Assembly (NCBI RefSeq): GCF_026104355.1
Contig: NZ_CP110535.1
Coordinates: 2,728,001-2,792,000, forward strand
Direction of reading: 5' to 3'
Length of the DNA: 64,000 bases
Source: Halomonas sp. BDJS001
GTDB lineage: Bacteria > Pseudomonadota > Gammaproteobacteria > Pseudomonadales > Halomonadaceae
Shown here: one piece after another, positions 8,680 to 18,007 of the stretch
Numbering within the stretch: the stretch's first letter is position 1
Layout of the letters: the number at the start of each line of letters is the position of its first letter
Program-made: the position numbers and the translations under genes
Notes under the pieces: generated by a model
What the model was told of the DNA's origin: nothing
Database searches by the model: none
What the model saw: the letters and a program-made list of their open reading frames with translations, nothing else

Positions 8680-9585
8680 ATGCTGCATAGACTCGAATTT
8701 CTTGACCTTCATGCGTTTATCTTAGTCGCTGAATTAGGCACCTTTCATGAAGCGGCACAGCGCCTGCATTTGTCGCAGCCAGCCCTCACTCGGCGCATAC
8801 AAAAACTCGAAGAACTTCTTGAAGTTGAATTACTTGAGAGAACCACCAGGCGTACTCGACTGACGCCTATTGGGGCAGATTTTTTGCCCCGGGCCAGGCG
8901 CATGCTTGAGGAGTACGAGTCGTCTATTTTGGGAATTCGGGAGCTGGTCACGCACCAAAAAGGAACCGTGACCATTGCTTGCTTGCCGACGGCGGCCTTC
9001 TACTTTTTGCCTAGTGTCATTCGCGTGTTTAGCGAGGCTTGGCCGGGCATTCGCATCCGAATTCTGGATGTCAGCGCTAACGAAGGGCTGGAAAAAGTGA
9101 TCAATGGCGAGGCAGACTTCGGTATCAACATGATCAGCGCGCAAAGCTCGGAGGTGCGCTTTACCCCACTGCTGCGAGACCCCTTTGTATTGGCACTACG
9201 CTCGGATCATCCGCTCGCCAGCAAAAAGCAGATTGAGTGGAGCGATCTAGAAGATGTGCGACTCATCACCGTGAGCCGCGATAGTGGAAACCGCACTTTG
9301 TTAGACAATGCACTTTCTGCTGAGGGTATCCACTTAAACAGCTTTTATGAGGTTCAGCACTTATCAACCTCTTTGGGTTTAGTGGAGTCAGGCTTAGGGG
9401 TAGCTATTTTGCCGCGCATGACCATGCCTGGGCCAGATCACGACACACTGTGCTCAAGAGATCTGCCTGAGCCGCGCATTCAGCGTTCCATTGGTCTTGT
9501 GCGCAGCAATACCCACAGTCTCTCAAGTACCGCACAGCTATTTATTGATTTACTGCTGGAGCACTGGGTCAAAGAATCTATTTAA
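8680..9585 (+). CDS. LysR-family transcriptional regulator
   Basis: 301 residues. An N-terminal winged helix-turn-helix (residues ~5-62; [20 protein letters not shown] is the recognition region) is followed by a periplasmic-binding-like effector domain. Divergent from the PrpF/Tct operon with a ~150-bp AT-rich gap, so it is the likely activator of that operon in response to its carboxylate. The ATG at 8680 is chosen over an upstream TTG. Its 3' end overlaps the convergent cobQ by 8 bp. Confidence 0.87.
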   Translation: MLHRLEFLDLHAFILVAELGTFHEAAQRLHLSQPALTRRIQKLEELLEVELLERTTRRTRLTPIGADFLPRARRMLEEYESSILGIRELVTHQKGTVTIACLPTAAFYFLPSVIRVFSEAWPGIRIRILDVSANEGLEKVINGEADFGINMISAQSSEVRFTPLLRDPFVLALRSDHPLASKKQIEWSDLEDVRLITVSRDSGNRTLLDNALSAEGIHLNSFYEVQHLSTSLGLVESGLGVAILPRMTMPGPDHDTLCSRDLPEPRIQRSIGLVRSNTHSLSSTAQLFIDLLLEHWVKESI

Positions 9586-11047
9586 CGGCTTTCATCACGC
9601 CAGCATCAATCAGCGCCATAACCGCCTCGATATCGATATGGGCTTCCAGCATATCGGCTAAACGATCGAGCTCACGCTCACGGTGGGCTTGATAATCAAT
9701 ATGCTCGGCGCTCTTTAATCCCAATTGCGTAAGCAGCGCTCGGCACGCCTCTGGGTGGTCAAATAAGCCGTGCAGATAGGTGCCGATAATTTGGCCATCT
9801 TCACTGATAGCGCCCTCTGGTCGACCCTCTATATCAAATAGCGGCGCACTCAGTGCTGAGCCAGTGCTGACGCCGTTATGGATCTCATAGCCAGTAACGA
9901 TTGCACCTTCGGCTACGGTTAAGCCTTTCACGTTGCGCAGCTGTTTACCCGCCACCATGCGCGTGGTGAGGGGCAGCAGTCCCAATCCTGCCACTTTTCC
10001 AGGCTTTCCCTCCAGGCCCTCAGGATCATCCACCCATTCACCCAGCATTTGAAAGCCACCGCAAATACCCAGCACCTTGCCGCCATAGCGGAGATGGCGC
10101 TGAATTGCCCTATCCCAGCCCTGACGTTTCAGCCATTCAAGGTCACTAGCGGTACTTTTACTGCCGGGCAACATAATCACATCGGCGGCAGGAATTGGCT
10201 GGTCGGCCCGGATAAAAGACAACGAGACCTGGGGATGTAACCGCAGGGGGTCAAAGTCAGTGTGATTACTGATGCGCGGTAGCGCGGGAACGATCACCTT
10301 AAGCGTCTGGCTGGCTTTTTCGCCTTGGGTTAAGCCAATACTGTCTTCTGCATCGAGTACCAGCCCCTGCAGATAAGGCAATGTTCCAAACACGGGTTTT
10401 CCAGTGCGCTCCTCCAACCATTCGAGCCCAGGATCGAGCAGTGCAATATCACCCCGAAAGCGGTTGATAATAAAACCCTTGGTGCGCGCCTGTTCGCTCT
10501 CGCTCAACAGCGCCAGCGTACCTACCAGTTGGGCAAATACACCACCGCGGTCAATATCACCCACCAGTAATACCGGGCAATCTACCGCTTCGGCAAATCC
10601 CATATTGGCGATATCGCCTTTACGCAAATTGATTTCAGCCGGGCTGCCCGCACCTTCGGCGATAATCACATCAAAGCGGCTTTCTAACGCCTGCCACGCG
10701 GCCATTACGCTCTCTTTAGCGGTGCGCTTGAAAGCGTGGTAATCCATGGCGTCCATATGGCCATGCACCTTGCCACACAAGATCACCTGGGCGCCGCGGT
10801 CGGTTTCCGGCTTGAGCAACACCGGGTTCATATCGCTATGTGGCTTAACGCCAGCGGCCTGGGCCTGCAGCGCGGTGGAGCGGCCAATTTCGCCACCATC
10901 TTCGGTAACGGCGCTATTGAGCGCCATGTTTTGAGGCTTGAATGGCGCCACCGATATGCCACGCCTGGCCAACGCACGGCAGAGTGCGGCCACCACGGTG
11001 CTTTTGCCCGCATCCGAGGTGGTGCCCTGAATCATCAGTGTGGCCAT
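9578..11047 (-). CDS. cobQ: Cobyric acid synthase
   Basis: 489 residues. ATP-dependent amidation of adenosylcobyrinate a,c-diamide at four side chains using glutamine. An N-terminal dethiobiotin-synthase-like ATPase has a P-loop variant [12 protein letters not shown] at residue ~5, followed by [10 protein letters not shown]. The C-terminal class I glutamine amidotransferase has its Cys in [12 protein letters not shown] (~330) and His in [11 protein letters not shown] (~430). The ATG at 11047 gives the canonical start; an upstream in-frame start adds 25 unlikely residues. It is alone, 37 kb from the main cob locus, and convergent with the LysR gene. No cobalamin riboswitch was recognised upstream. 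Confidence 0.93.
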   Translation of the reverse strand: MATLMIQGTTSDAGKSTVVAALCRALARRGISVAPFKPQNMALNSAVTEDGGEIGRSTALQAQAAGVKPHSDMNPVLLKPETDRGAQVILCGKVHGHMDAMDYHAFKRTAKESVMAAWQALESRFDVIIAEGAGSPAEINLRKGDIANMGFAEAVDCPVLLVGDIDRGGVFAQLVGTLALLSESEQARTKGFIINRFRGDIALLDPGLEWLEERTGKPVFGTLPYLQGLVLDAEDSIGLTQGEKASQTLKVIVPALPRISNHTDFDPLRLHPQVSLSFIRADQPIPAADVIMLPGSKSTASDLEWLKRQGWDRAIQRHLRYGGKVLGICGGFQMLGEWVDDPEGLEGKPGKVAGLGLLPLTTRMVAGKQLRNVKGLTVAEGAIVTGYEIHNGVSTGSALSAPLFDIEGRPEGAISEDGQIIGTYLHGLFDHPEACRALLTQLGLKSAEHIDYQAHRERELDRLADMLEAHIDIEAVMALIDAGVMKAVK

Positions 11048-11241
11048 AAGGAGGTCTCGTCCAGGTAAACAAGAGCGAGACTGTAGCGGCCCCTGGAAAT
11101 CGGCGCAATGTGCTCCCGCCAAACAGGCTTCATATTTTTGGGCTCAACCAAGTGTTAACCGCCTTGTCATCATAATCACGCTAAAAATACATATTCCCGC
11201 CATTTAGCCGTCACATACCCTCTCTAGGCTGATACCTAACA

Positions 11242-11259
11242 AATGAGATCGATCTCATT
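11242..11259. promoter_or_regulatory. LacI-type operator palindrome
   Basis: Perfect 18-bp palindrome AATGAGATCGATCTCATT with the central CG typical of LacI/GalR operators. It lies 22 bp before the LacI-family start, so it probably mediates autoregulation and control of the downstream ABC operon. Confidence 0.7.
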
Positions 11260-11280
11260 GCACTGATAACAGGTATCCGC

Positions 11281-12282
11281 ATGGCAGATTTACTCAGCGT
11301 GGCCAAACTTGCTGGCGTCTCTCGGGCAACAGCGGCACGGGCTTTTTCAAGCCCCGACTTGGTACGCCCCGCTACCCGAGAACGCGTCTTTAACGCAGCC
11401 CGGCAGTTGGCGTTTAGGCCTAATAAAATCGCCCAACAGCTTCGCTCTCAAGCGACGCAAATGATTGGCGTGATGGTACCCAGCCTCGACAACCCGGTAT
11501 TTGCCGAGCAGCTACAAGCCATGGAAGTGGCCGCTCGCGAGGCTGGATACTCACTGATCGTTACCACCAGCAAATACTCACCCAGCCGCGAGGGTGACAT
11601 TGTCGAGGAGATGCTGCGCCAGCGCGTCGACGGCTTGGTGCTTACTGTCGCAGAGGCAGATAACAGCGCTGTGCTGGAAAAACTGCGCTTGGAAAGCACC
11701 CCCTGCTTGCTGGTCTACAATCCGCCTGGCAGCAGTGGCTTCCCCTCGGTGGGTGTCGATAACCGTGCCGCCAGCGCTGATGCCACCCGCCACTTAATCA
11801 CCCTGGGCCATAAGCGAATCGGCATGGTCGCTGGCCCGCTGCTGCAGTCAGACCGCGCACAACAACGCTTTGAAGGCTACTGCCAGGCGATGGACGAAGC
11901 GGGGCTGATACCGCGCTCGCTGATAGAGATGGCCCACCATACCCAAGCCGATCTGACCCGCCTCATGTCGGCGTTACAAGGCGCTGATGCTCTCACGGGA
12001 GTGATCTGCACCAACGACCTGCTCGCCATCAGCCTGATGGGCGCACTTCAGCGCGCCGGATTTAGGGTGCCTGATGACCTTTCCGTCATGGGCTTCGATG
12101 GGATCGCCCTGGGCAAACACCTCTACCCATCTCTATGCACCATTGAGCAGCCTCGCGCCGAGATCGGGCGCAGTGCCGTGCACACCCTGTTAGCCATGAT
12201 TCGGGGAGAGCGCTGCGCGCCCGCCCCCCTGCCCCACGCACTGCGTAAGGGCGAAAGTGCCGGATCCCCGGCATCCCGCTAG
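11281..12282 (+). CDS. LacI-family transcriptional regulator
   Basis: 333 residues: N-terminal LacI helix-turn-helix (LLSVAKLAGVSRATAARAFS, residues 4-23), hinge helix with QQLRSQAT, and a periplasmic-binding-like effector domain starting at IGVMVPSLDNPVF. The AR pair in the recognition helix replaces the usual V/S residues, so operator specificity may be unusual. It is the first gene of the ABC transporter locus, 32 bp before the binding protein gene, and a strong palindromic operator sits just upstream. The effector is probably the imported ligand or its breakdown product. Confidence 0.88.
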   Translation: MADLLSVAKLAGVSRATAARAFSSPDLVRPATRERVFNAARQLAFRPNKIAQQLRSQATQMIGVMVPSLDNPVFAEQLQAMEVAAREAGYSLIVTTSKYSPSREGDIVEEMLRQRVDGLVLTVAEADNSAVLEKLRLESTPCLLVYNPPGSSGFPSVGVDNRAASADATRHLITLGHKRIGMVAGPLLQSDRAQQRFEGYCQAMDEAGLIPRSLIEMAHHTQADLTRLMSALQGADALTGVICTNDLLAISLMGALQRAGFRVPDDLSVMGFDGIALGKHLYPSLCTIEQPRAEIGRSAVHTLLAMIRGERCAPAPLPHALRKGESAGSPASR

Positions 12283-12314
12283 TCCACGTTCGGTACGTTA
12301 GAGAGGAGCACAGC

Positions 12315-13331
12315 ATGAACCTTAAGCGTCTTTACCAAGCAGTATTGGCCACGGCAGTCATCAGCACATCGGGAAGTGTTTTGGCGCAATCAAGCGACAA
12401 CGCGATCTGCTACAACTGCCCACCAGAGTGGGCTGACTGGGGCACTCAGCTGCGTTTGATTGAGCAGGAGACTGGCATTCGAGTGCCCCAAGACAACAAA
12501 AACTCCGGCCAGTCATTAGCCCAACTGGTCGCCGAAGCGGATAGCCCGGTGGCGGATGTCGTCTACTACGGGGTGACCTTCGGCATTCAGGCCATGGAAG
12601 AGGGTGTGGTAACGCCCTACCAGCCTGCCCACTGGGAGGAGATCCCCGAAGGCTTGAAAGATCCCGAAGGCAACTGGTTTGCCATTCACTCCGGCACGCT
12701 CGGTTTTATGGTTAACGTCGATGCCCTGGATGGCGCGCCGGTGCCCACTTCCTGGGAAGATCTGCTCAAGCCCGAGTATCGCGGCATGGTGGGCTACCTT
12801 GACCCCGCCAGCGCCTTTGTCGGTTACGTTGGTGCTGTGGCGGTCAACCTAGCCATGGGTGGCGATCTTAATGACTTCACCCCGGCGATCGACTACTTCA
12901 ACCAGCTCGCCGAAAACGACCCGATTGTGCCCAAGCAAACCAGCTACGCTCGAGTACTTTCTGGTGAGATCCCGATTCTCCTCGATTACGACTTCAACGC
13001 TTACCGCGCACGCCATAGCGATGGTGCCAATGTAGAGTTTGTGATTCCCGCAGAGGGCAGCGTAGTAGTGCCTTATGTGATGAGCCTGGTAAAAGATGGC
13101 CCTAACCCCGAAAACGGTCAGCAAGTGCTTGATTTCGTGCTCTCTGATCAAGGCCAGGCGGTATGGGCAGATGCTTACCTGCGCCCCGTGCGCGCCAGCG
13201 CCATTTCCCCTGAAGCGCGCGAAGTCTTTCTGCCCGATAGCGAGTATGCCCGCGCCGAAGCCGTCGACTACAACGCCATGGCGGCTGCCCAGCGTAGCTT
13301 CTCTGAGCGGTATCTGTCGGAGGTTCGTTAA
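12315..13331 (+). CDS. ABC transporter substrate-binding protein (family 1)
   Basis: 338 residues, periplasmic. A signal peptide with a Lys/Arg start, hydrophobic core and VLAQS cleavage region is present. Mature family-1 features include HSGTLGFMVNVDAL, PTSWEDLLKPEYRGMVGYLDP and a late LSDQGQAVWADAYLRPVR, as in PotD/AfuA/phosphonate-type binding proteins. Two cysteines (ICYNC) lie near the mature N-terminus. Good ribosome site (GAGAGGAG) before the ATG. Co-transcribed with two permeases, an ATPase and a phosphodiesterase, which suggests an organophosphate diester ligand; this is inference only. Confidence 0.85.
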   Translation: MNLKRLYQAVLATAVISTSGSVLAQSSDNAICYNCPPEWADWGTQLRLIEQETGIRVPQDNKNSGQSLAQLVAEADSPVADVVYYGVTFGIQAMEEGVVTPYQPAHWEEIPEGLKDPEGNWFAIHSGTLGFMVNVDALDGAPVPTSWEDLLKPEYRGMVGYLDPASAFVGYVGAVAVNLAMGGDLNDFTPAIDYFNQLAENDPIVPKQTSYARVLSGEIPILLDYDFNAYRARHSDGANVEFVIPAEGSVVVPYVMSLVKDGPNPENGQQVLDFVLSDQGQAVWADAYLRPVRASAISPEAREVFLPDSEYARAEAVDYNAMAAAQRSFSERYLSEVR

Positions 13332-13333
13332 TC

Positions 13334-14230
13334 ATGACAGCGGCATCCAAGCAGCCCTCCGGGGCTGCTTCTTATCTACGTCGACCAGTGACGATGGTAG
13401 GCCCAGCTCGGCGTAAACGCTTTATCGTAATGTTTACCTTACTGCCTGCCCTGGTGATTTTCTGCGCCTTTTGGTTACTGCCTTTTTCACGGCTAATATT
13501 GATGGGCGCAGAAGCTGACCGAAGCAGCGGCATTAGCGCGTATTTAACCATTCTCACCCATCGGCAGTACTTAATCAGTCTAGCAACCACCGTTGGTCTC
13601 TCGCTGGTAGTGTCACTGGTAGCGGTGGCCATTGCCGGTGTTGCTGGCTTTTTTCTCGCCCGCCAGCGCTTTTTCGGAAAAGCGGTGCTGGTAGCCATCC
13701 TCACCTTTCCGCTGGCTTTTCCAGGCGTCGTGGTGGGCTTTCTGGTCATTATGCTGGGCGGCCGCCAGGGTGCCCTTGCGCAAACCAGCCTGTGGCTATT
13801 TGGCGAGCGCTGGATGTTCGCCTATTCACTGGCCGGACTCTTTATTGGCTACCTCTACTTCTCCATTCCTCGTGTGATCACCACGGTGATGGCTGCCTGC
13901 GACAACCTGGATAGAAGCCTTGAAGAGGCCGCTCGCTCGTTAGGCGCTAACACTTGGCAGGTCACCAAGGACGTTATCGTGCCCGGCATTGCACCCGCGC
14001 TGCTCTCAACCGGTGCCATCTGCTTTGCGACCAGCATGGGCGCCTTTGGAACGGCGTTTACCCTGGGCACGCGGCTAAGCATCCTGCCACTCAATATCTA
14101 CGGCGAATTCACCAACTACGCTAACTTCGCCATGGCGGCTGCGCTTTCGGTGGTGCTGGGTGTGATCACCTGGATGGCGTTAAGCCTTGCCCGCAGGCTG
14201 GCAGGCGGCAACCTGGGAGCTTCGGTATGA
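13334..14230 (+). CDS. ABC transporter permease (first subunit)
   Basis: 298 residues, about six membrane segments, binding-protein-dependent transport inner-membrane family. The cytoplasmic coupling (EAA) loop is visible as LEEAARSLGANTWQVTKDVIVPGIAP near residue 195-220 (EAA---G pattern). Starts 3 bp after the binding protein stop and overlaps the second permease gene by 4 bp, so it is translationally coupled. Confidence 0.88.
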   Translation: MTAASKQPSGAASYLRRPVTMVGPARRKRFIVMFTLLPALVIFCAFWLLPFSRLILMGAEADRSSGISAYLTILTHRQYLISLATTVGLSLVVSLVAVAIAGVAGFFLARQRFFGKAVLVAILTFPLAFPGVVVGFLVIMLGGRQGALAQTSLWLFGERWMFAYSLAGLFIGYLYFSIPRVITTVMAACDNLDRSLEEAARSLGANTWQVTKDVIVPGIAPALLSTGAICFATSMGAFGTAFTLGTRLSILPLNIYGEFTNYANFAMAAALSVVLGVITWMALSLARRLAGGNLGASV

Positions 14231-15015
14231 AATCGCGCCTACGCTTTGTTCTGCAACTCAGCTTCACCCTGCTGGTGTGCTTATTTATGATAGTGCCCGT
14301 CGCCATGTCGGTGATGGCGGGGCTCACAGAGAACTACTTTGTGGGTCTTGAAAGCGGTCTGACCCTGCGCTGGGTGGATGAGGTGTGGCAGCTCTACGCC
14401 GATACCATTTGGCTCTCCATTAAACTAGCGCTCGCCTGTTTATTGATCACGACCCTGATTGGCGTACCCGCCGCCTATGGCCTGCTGCGCAGCCGTCGCC
14501 GCTGGGCCAACGCCATTGAAGAACTCCTGCTGCTGCCGGTTGCCGTGCCTGGGCTGGCCACCGCCCTTGCCCTACTGCTCGCCTACGGTAGCTACCGTGA
14601 ATTTCGCGGCAGTTGGCTATTTATTCTTGTCGGACACGTGCTGTTTACGCTGCCCTTTATGGTGCGCGCGGTACTCTCCGTGATGCAAACCGCCAAGCTT
14701 CCCCAGCTAGAAGAGGCCGCCGCCAGCCTGGGCGCCAGCTTCCACCAGCGCTTTTTCGGCGTAGTCGTTCCCAACTGCATGAGCGGCATTCTAGCGGGCG
14801 CGCTGATGGTGGTTACCTTATCCATCGGCGAATTCAACATCACCTGGATGCTGCATACCCCATTGACCAAAACGCTGCCCGTCGGCTTAGCCGACAGCTA
14901 CGCCTCGATGCGCCTTGAAGTGGGCTCGGCATACACGCTGATATTTCTGGCGATGGTGGTGCCCTTGCTGGTGGCGATTCAGTGGGCAGGCCACCTCACC
15001 GGGCAACGTCGATAA
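14227..15015 (+). CDS. ABC transporter permease (second subunit)
   Basis: 262 residues, about six membrane segments. The EAA coupling loop reads LEEAAASLGASFHQRFFGVVVPN near residue 160-180. It forms a heterodimeric channel with the first permease. ATG overlaps the upstream stop by 4 bp; the ATPase gene follows after 44 bp. Confidence 0.88.
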   Translation: MKSRLRFVLQLSFTLLVCLFMIVPVAMSVMAGLTENYFVGLESGLTLRWVDEVWQLYADTIWLSIKLALACLLITTLIGVPAAYGLLRSRRRWANAIEELLLLPVAVPGLATALALLLAYGSYREFRGSWLFILVGHVLFTLPFMVRAVLSVMQTAKLPQLEEAAASLGASFHQRFFGVVVPNCMSGILAGALMVVTLSIGEFNITWMLHTPLTKTLPVGLADSYASMRLEVGSAYTLIFLAMVVPLLVAIQWAGHLTGQRR

Positions 15016-15059
15016 ACGCCTACTGAAAGACACCTGACTGTTTTAGTTGAGAATCCATT

Positions 15060-16141
15060 ATGAGTTCATCTGTCAGCATTACCCTAAACCAGTGCAGCCG
15101 CACCTTTGCGGATGGCACTACCGCGCTACAGCCGCTTGATTTACAGGTTAACGCGGGCGAAACCCTTGTACTGCTGGGCCCTTCCGGCTGCGGTAAAACC
15201 ACCACCCTGCGCATTATTAGCGGTCTGGAAAGCCCCGACAAAGGCGGGCAGGTGCTGTTTGGCGAGCGTGATGTCACCGCTCTGCCGATTGAGAAGCGCG
15301 ACGTGGGCATGGTGTTTCAAAACTACGCGCTATTTCCCAATATGAGCGTTGCTGACAACATTGCCTACGGGCTAAAAATACAGCGTTTGCCACGAGCTGA
15401 GATTTCCCAAAGGCTTGACGAAGTGATGCATATGGTCGACTTGCAGGGCTTTGGTGAGCGGAGAATCGACGCTCTCTCCGGCGGCCAAAAACAGCGCGTG
15501 GCGCTTGCCCGGGCGATTGCTGTTCGCCCCAAGGTACTGCTGTTTGATGAGCCGTTGGCAGCTCTAGACGCGAAACTGCGCGACCGCTTACGCATCGAGA
15601 TTGGCCAGCTTCTACGGGAGCTAGGCACCACGGCGGTCTACGTCACCCACGACCAGGACGAGGCCATGGCCCTGGGTGACCGCATCGCGGTGATGCAAGC
15701 CGGGCGCATTGCCCAGTTAGGCACGCCTCAAGAGATTTATCACCAGCCCGCCAATGCCTTTGTGGCCGATTTTATTGGCGCGGTTAACTGCCTGGACATT
15801 ATCGGCAGCCAAAAAGAGGGAAGATTGTTGGTACATGGCGGTGAGCTCTCTGCCTCTCACTTGCAGGGCGTACCCACGGTCTACTGCCGACCAGAAGATA
15901 TTCAGGTAGTGCCACTTGACCAAGCCGATGTAACAGGCACGGTAGTGCAAAGCATTTTCCTGGGTCAGAGCCAACGCCTGATGGTGGATACGGGCGGCGC
16001 TTCGCCACTCCAGATTGAGGCACCCTCTCGCCAGCGCTGCCAAACGGTACCGCCATTGGTTTGTCCCTCCCTTCTAACGTGCTTTTTCATCCAGATAAGC
16101 CCACTGCCCCTGTTAATGCCAAGGAGATGGCCAATGGCTGA
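15060..16141 (+). CDS. ABC transporter ATPase, frameshifted near its 3' end
   Basis: Import ATPase of the PotA/FbpC/UgpC group. Walker A GPSGCGKTT (near 40), Q-loop FQNYALFPN, signature LSGGQKQR, Walker B LLFDEPLAALDA, H-loop VTHDQDEA, then a TOBE-like regulatory domain. As read, the frame continues without a stop into the next gene. At about 16043 (CGCTGCCAAACGG) a one-base insertion (TGG-CCA for TGC-CA) would switch to a frame giving NGTAIGLSLPSNVLFHPDKP and a TGA at 16139-16141. That end overlaps the next ATG by 8 bp, the usual operon arrangement. A one-base loss, real or a sequencing error, is the best explanation. Confidence 0.85.
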
Positions 16142-17000
16142 TCAAGGTTTGAATATTCAGAAAGATCCTCATGCCCAGCAATGCCTTATCGCCCAGATTA
16201 GCGATCCGCATATCAAGGCGGGCGGCAAGCTCTCCTACCGCCAAGTGGATACCGCTAGTGCTTTACGCAAAGCGATCAGCAAGCTCAACCAGCTAGCACC
16301 GCGGCCCGACCTGGTGCTGATTAGCGGTGACTTGGTTGATTTTGGCCACCCCGACGAGTACGCCACCTTTAAGCAACTCCTGGCCGACCTGACGCTTCCG
16401 GTGTACTTGATCCCTGGCAATCACGACGACCGCCAACATCTGCGTCATGCATTCCCGGAGCATCGCTACCTGTTTCAGCACCGCGACTACCTGCAGTGGG
16501 TCGTGGATGACTACCCGGTACGCCTCATAGGTCTCGACTCATCGGTGCCGGACAAACCTCATGGGAAGCTAAGCGATGAGAGCCTGGAGTGGTTGGATAC
16601 AACGCTGACGGAGCAGCCCGATAAACCGACGCTGGTCATGGTGCATCACCACCCGTTCGTGAGTGGTATCGACCATATGGATCGCCAGCCGCTGAAGCGA
16701 CCAGAGGCGCTCGCCGACGTCATTGGCAAGCACCCCCAGATCGAGCGGGTGCTCTGCGGGCATCTGCACCGCTCGATTCAGGCGCGCTTTGCCAACACTC
16801 TGGTGATAAGCTGCCCCGGGGTTTCCCACCAGGTCAGCCTGGATCTCACTCCAGACGGCCCCGCCCACTTTCAGCTAGAGCCACCCGGTTACCTGCTACA
16901 CCAGTGGTCGGCGGCTAATGGCATGGTGACTCACCAAGGGTTTATCGACCCCTACTCCGGCCCGTTCCCGTTTTATGATGCCAATGGGCTAATTGATTAA
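16134..17000 (+). CDS. Calcineurin-like phosphodiesterase (CpdA/GpdQ type)
   Basis: 288-residue binuclear metallophosphoesterase. All family motifs are present: ISDPHI (D-x-H) near 23, SGDLVDFG (GD) near 64, GNHDD (GNHD) near 97, the His in VMVHHHPF near 165, and GHLHR (GHxH) near 205. AAGGAG lies 8 bases before the ATG at 16134, supporting an independent start rather than a fusion with the ATPase. Family members cleave cyclic nucleotides or glycerophosphodiesters. Its place at the end of an ABC import operon suggests it hydrolyses the imported compound, probably a phosphodiester; this is inference. Its stop overlaps the convergent methyltransferase gene by 4 bp. Confidence 0.88.
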   Translation: MADQGLNIQKDPHAQQCLIAQISDPHIKAGGKLSYRQVDTASALRKAISKLNQLAPRPDLVLISGDLVDFGHPDEYATFKQLLADLTLPVYLIPGNHDDRQHLRHAFPEHRYLFQHRDYLQWVVDDYPVRLIGLDSSVPDKPHGKLSDESLEWLDTTLTEQPDKPTLVMVHHHPFVSGIDHMDRQPLKRPEALADVIGKHPQIERVLCGHLHRSIQARFANTLVISCPGVSHQVSLDLTPDGPAHFQLEPPGYLLHQWSAANGMVTHQGFIDPYSGPFPFYDANGLID

Positions 17001-17824
17001 GACGCGGCCATGGGAGAGAGCAATTCGTTATCAACCTTTGCCAGCTCCCAGGCTTGCACTATCTGCTTTTTCTCTATCCCCCAGCGGTAGCCACCAAGTG
17101 CGCCACTTTGTTGAATCACTCGGTGGCAGGGGATCCATAGCGCGATGGGGTTGGCACCCACGGCATTGCCCACCGCCCGCGACGACTTGGGGGTGCCCAG
17201 TGCCTGGGCAATGTGCGAATAGCTGGCCAGCTGACCTTCGGGAATGGTCAGCAGCGCCCGCCATACAGCGATTTGGAAGTTGGTACCAGTCACATGCAGC
17301 GACAAAGTGGCAGAAGCATCGTCTGCCCTGTTGAACAGCGCCTCCACAGCAAAGCGCGTGGCGTCAGGGTCGTGATGAAGCGTGGAAAGTGGCCACTCTT
17401 TGCCAAGCCGTGCCAGTAACTCCTCAGAATTCGTCGCATCGACAAAACCCATACGGCAGATACCCCGGGGGGTTACCGCCACAAACATGCTACCTAGAGG
17501 CGTTTTATGAACCCCATAGGCGATCTCCACGCCTTCACCCTGGCGCTTATACTCCCCCGGCGTGAAAGCCTCTAGCTGCACAAAGTGATCGTAAAGCCGC
17601 GAACCGCCGCTCAGCCCCAGCGTATGGGCAATATCCAGCAGTGAGGTCGATGCCCGAATCAGTTGCTTACTGCGCTCTAACGTCAGCGCCTGCAAAAAGC
17701 GTTTGGGGCTGATACCTGCGTAACGACAAAAAAGCCGCTGGAAATGAAAGGGACTTAAATGCACCTGCGCGGCCACCGTTTCCAGGTTGGGTTGCTCCGC
17801 TGCGTGGGCCACCATATAAGCCAT
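16997..17824 (-). CDS. AraC-type HTH plus O6-methylguanine-DNA methyltransferase
   Basis: 275 residues: an AraC DNA-binding domain (FQRLFCRYAGISPKRFL) then an Ogt/Ada-C methyltransferase whose acceptor Cys is in PCHRV (near 243). The Ada N-terminal zinc domain is absent, so this is the short Ada-like form. It repairs alkylated guanine and may regulate its own expression. The start looks damaged: 29 bases upstream (ATG at 17853) lies MNDYARIEK, which would join in frame to MAYMVAHAAEQ if one G were present in the AAGCC before the current ATG. The HTH itself is intact from the present start. Confidence 0.85.
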   Translation of the reverse strand: MAYMVAHAAEQPNLETVAAQVHLSPFHFQRLFCRYAGISPKRFLQALTLERSKQLIRASTSLLDIAHTLGLSGGSRLYDHFVQLEAFTPGEYKRQGEGVEIAYGVHKTPLGSMFVAVTPRGICRMGFVDATNSEELLARLGKEWPLSTLHHDPDATRFAVEALFNRADDASATLSLHVTGTNFQIAVWRALLTIPEGQLASYSHIAQALGTPKSSRAVGNAVGANPIALWIPCHRVIQQSGALGGYRWGIEKKQIVQAWELAKVDNELLSPMAAS

Positions 17825-18007
17825 GGCTTTTCGATACGCGCATAGTCGTTCATTGTGTAGTCTCTGTGCCTTGGTACTTATTTAACCATCAGCCTAAGTG
17901 CTCACAAGCGAGTTGCCGACCCGAATCTTGCTAATGGCATAGCAGACAGTTCCCGACTTTTCCGCTAGGGTAATGCCCCGCCTCCACTGACGGTACACGA
18001 TACGCCC

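Noticed and set aside
11048..11280. Cobalamin riboswitch upstream of cobQ
   Set aside because: No B12-box-like conserved sequence (GCCACTG-type) or typical arrangement was seen; none was seen elsewhere in the window either.
15060..17000. A genuine ABC ATPase-phosphodiesterase fusion protein
   Set aside because: An alternative frame gives a natural ATPase terminus with a stop overlapping the next start, and the phosphodiesterase has its own ribosome site.
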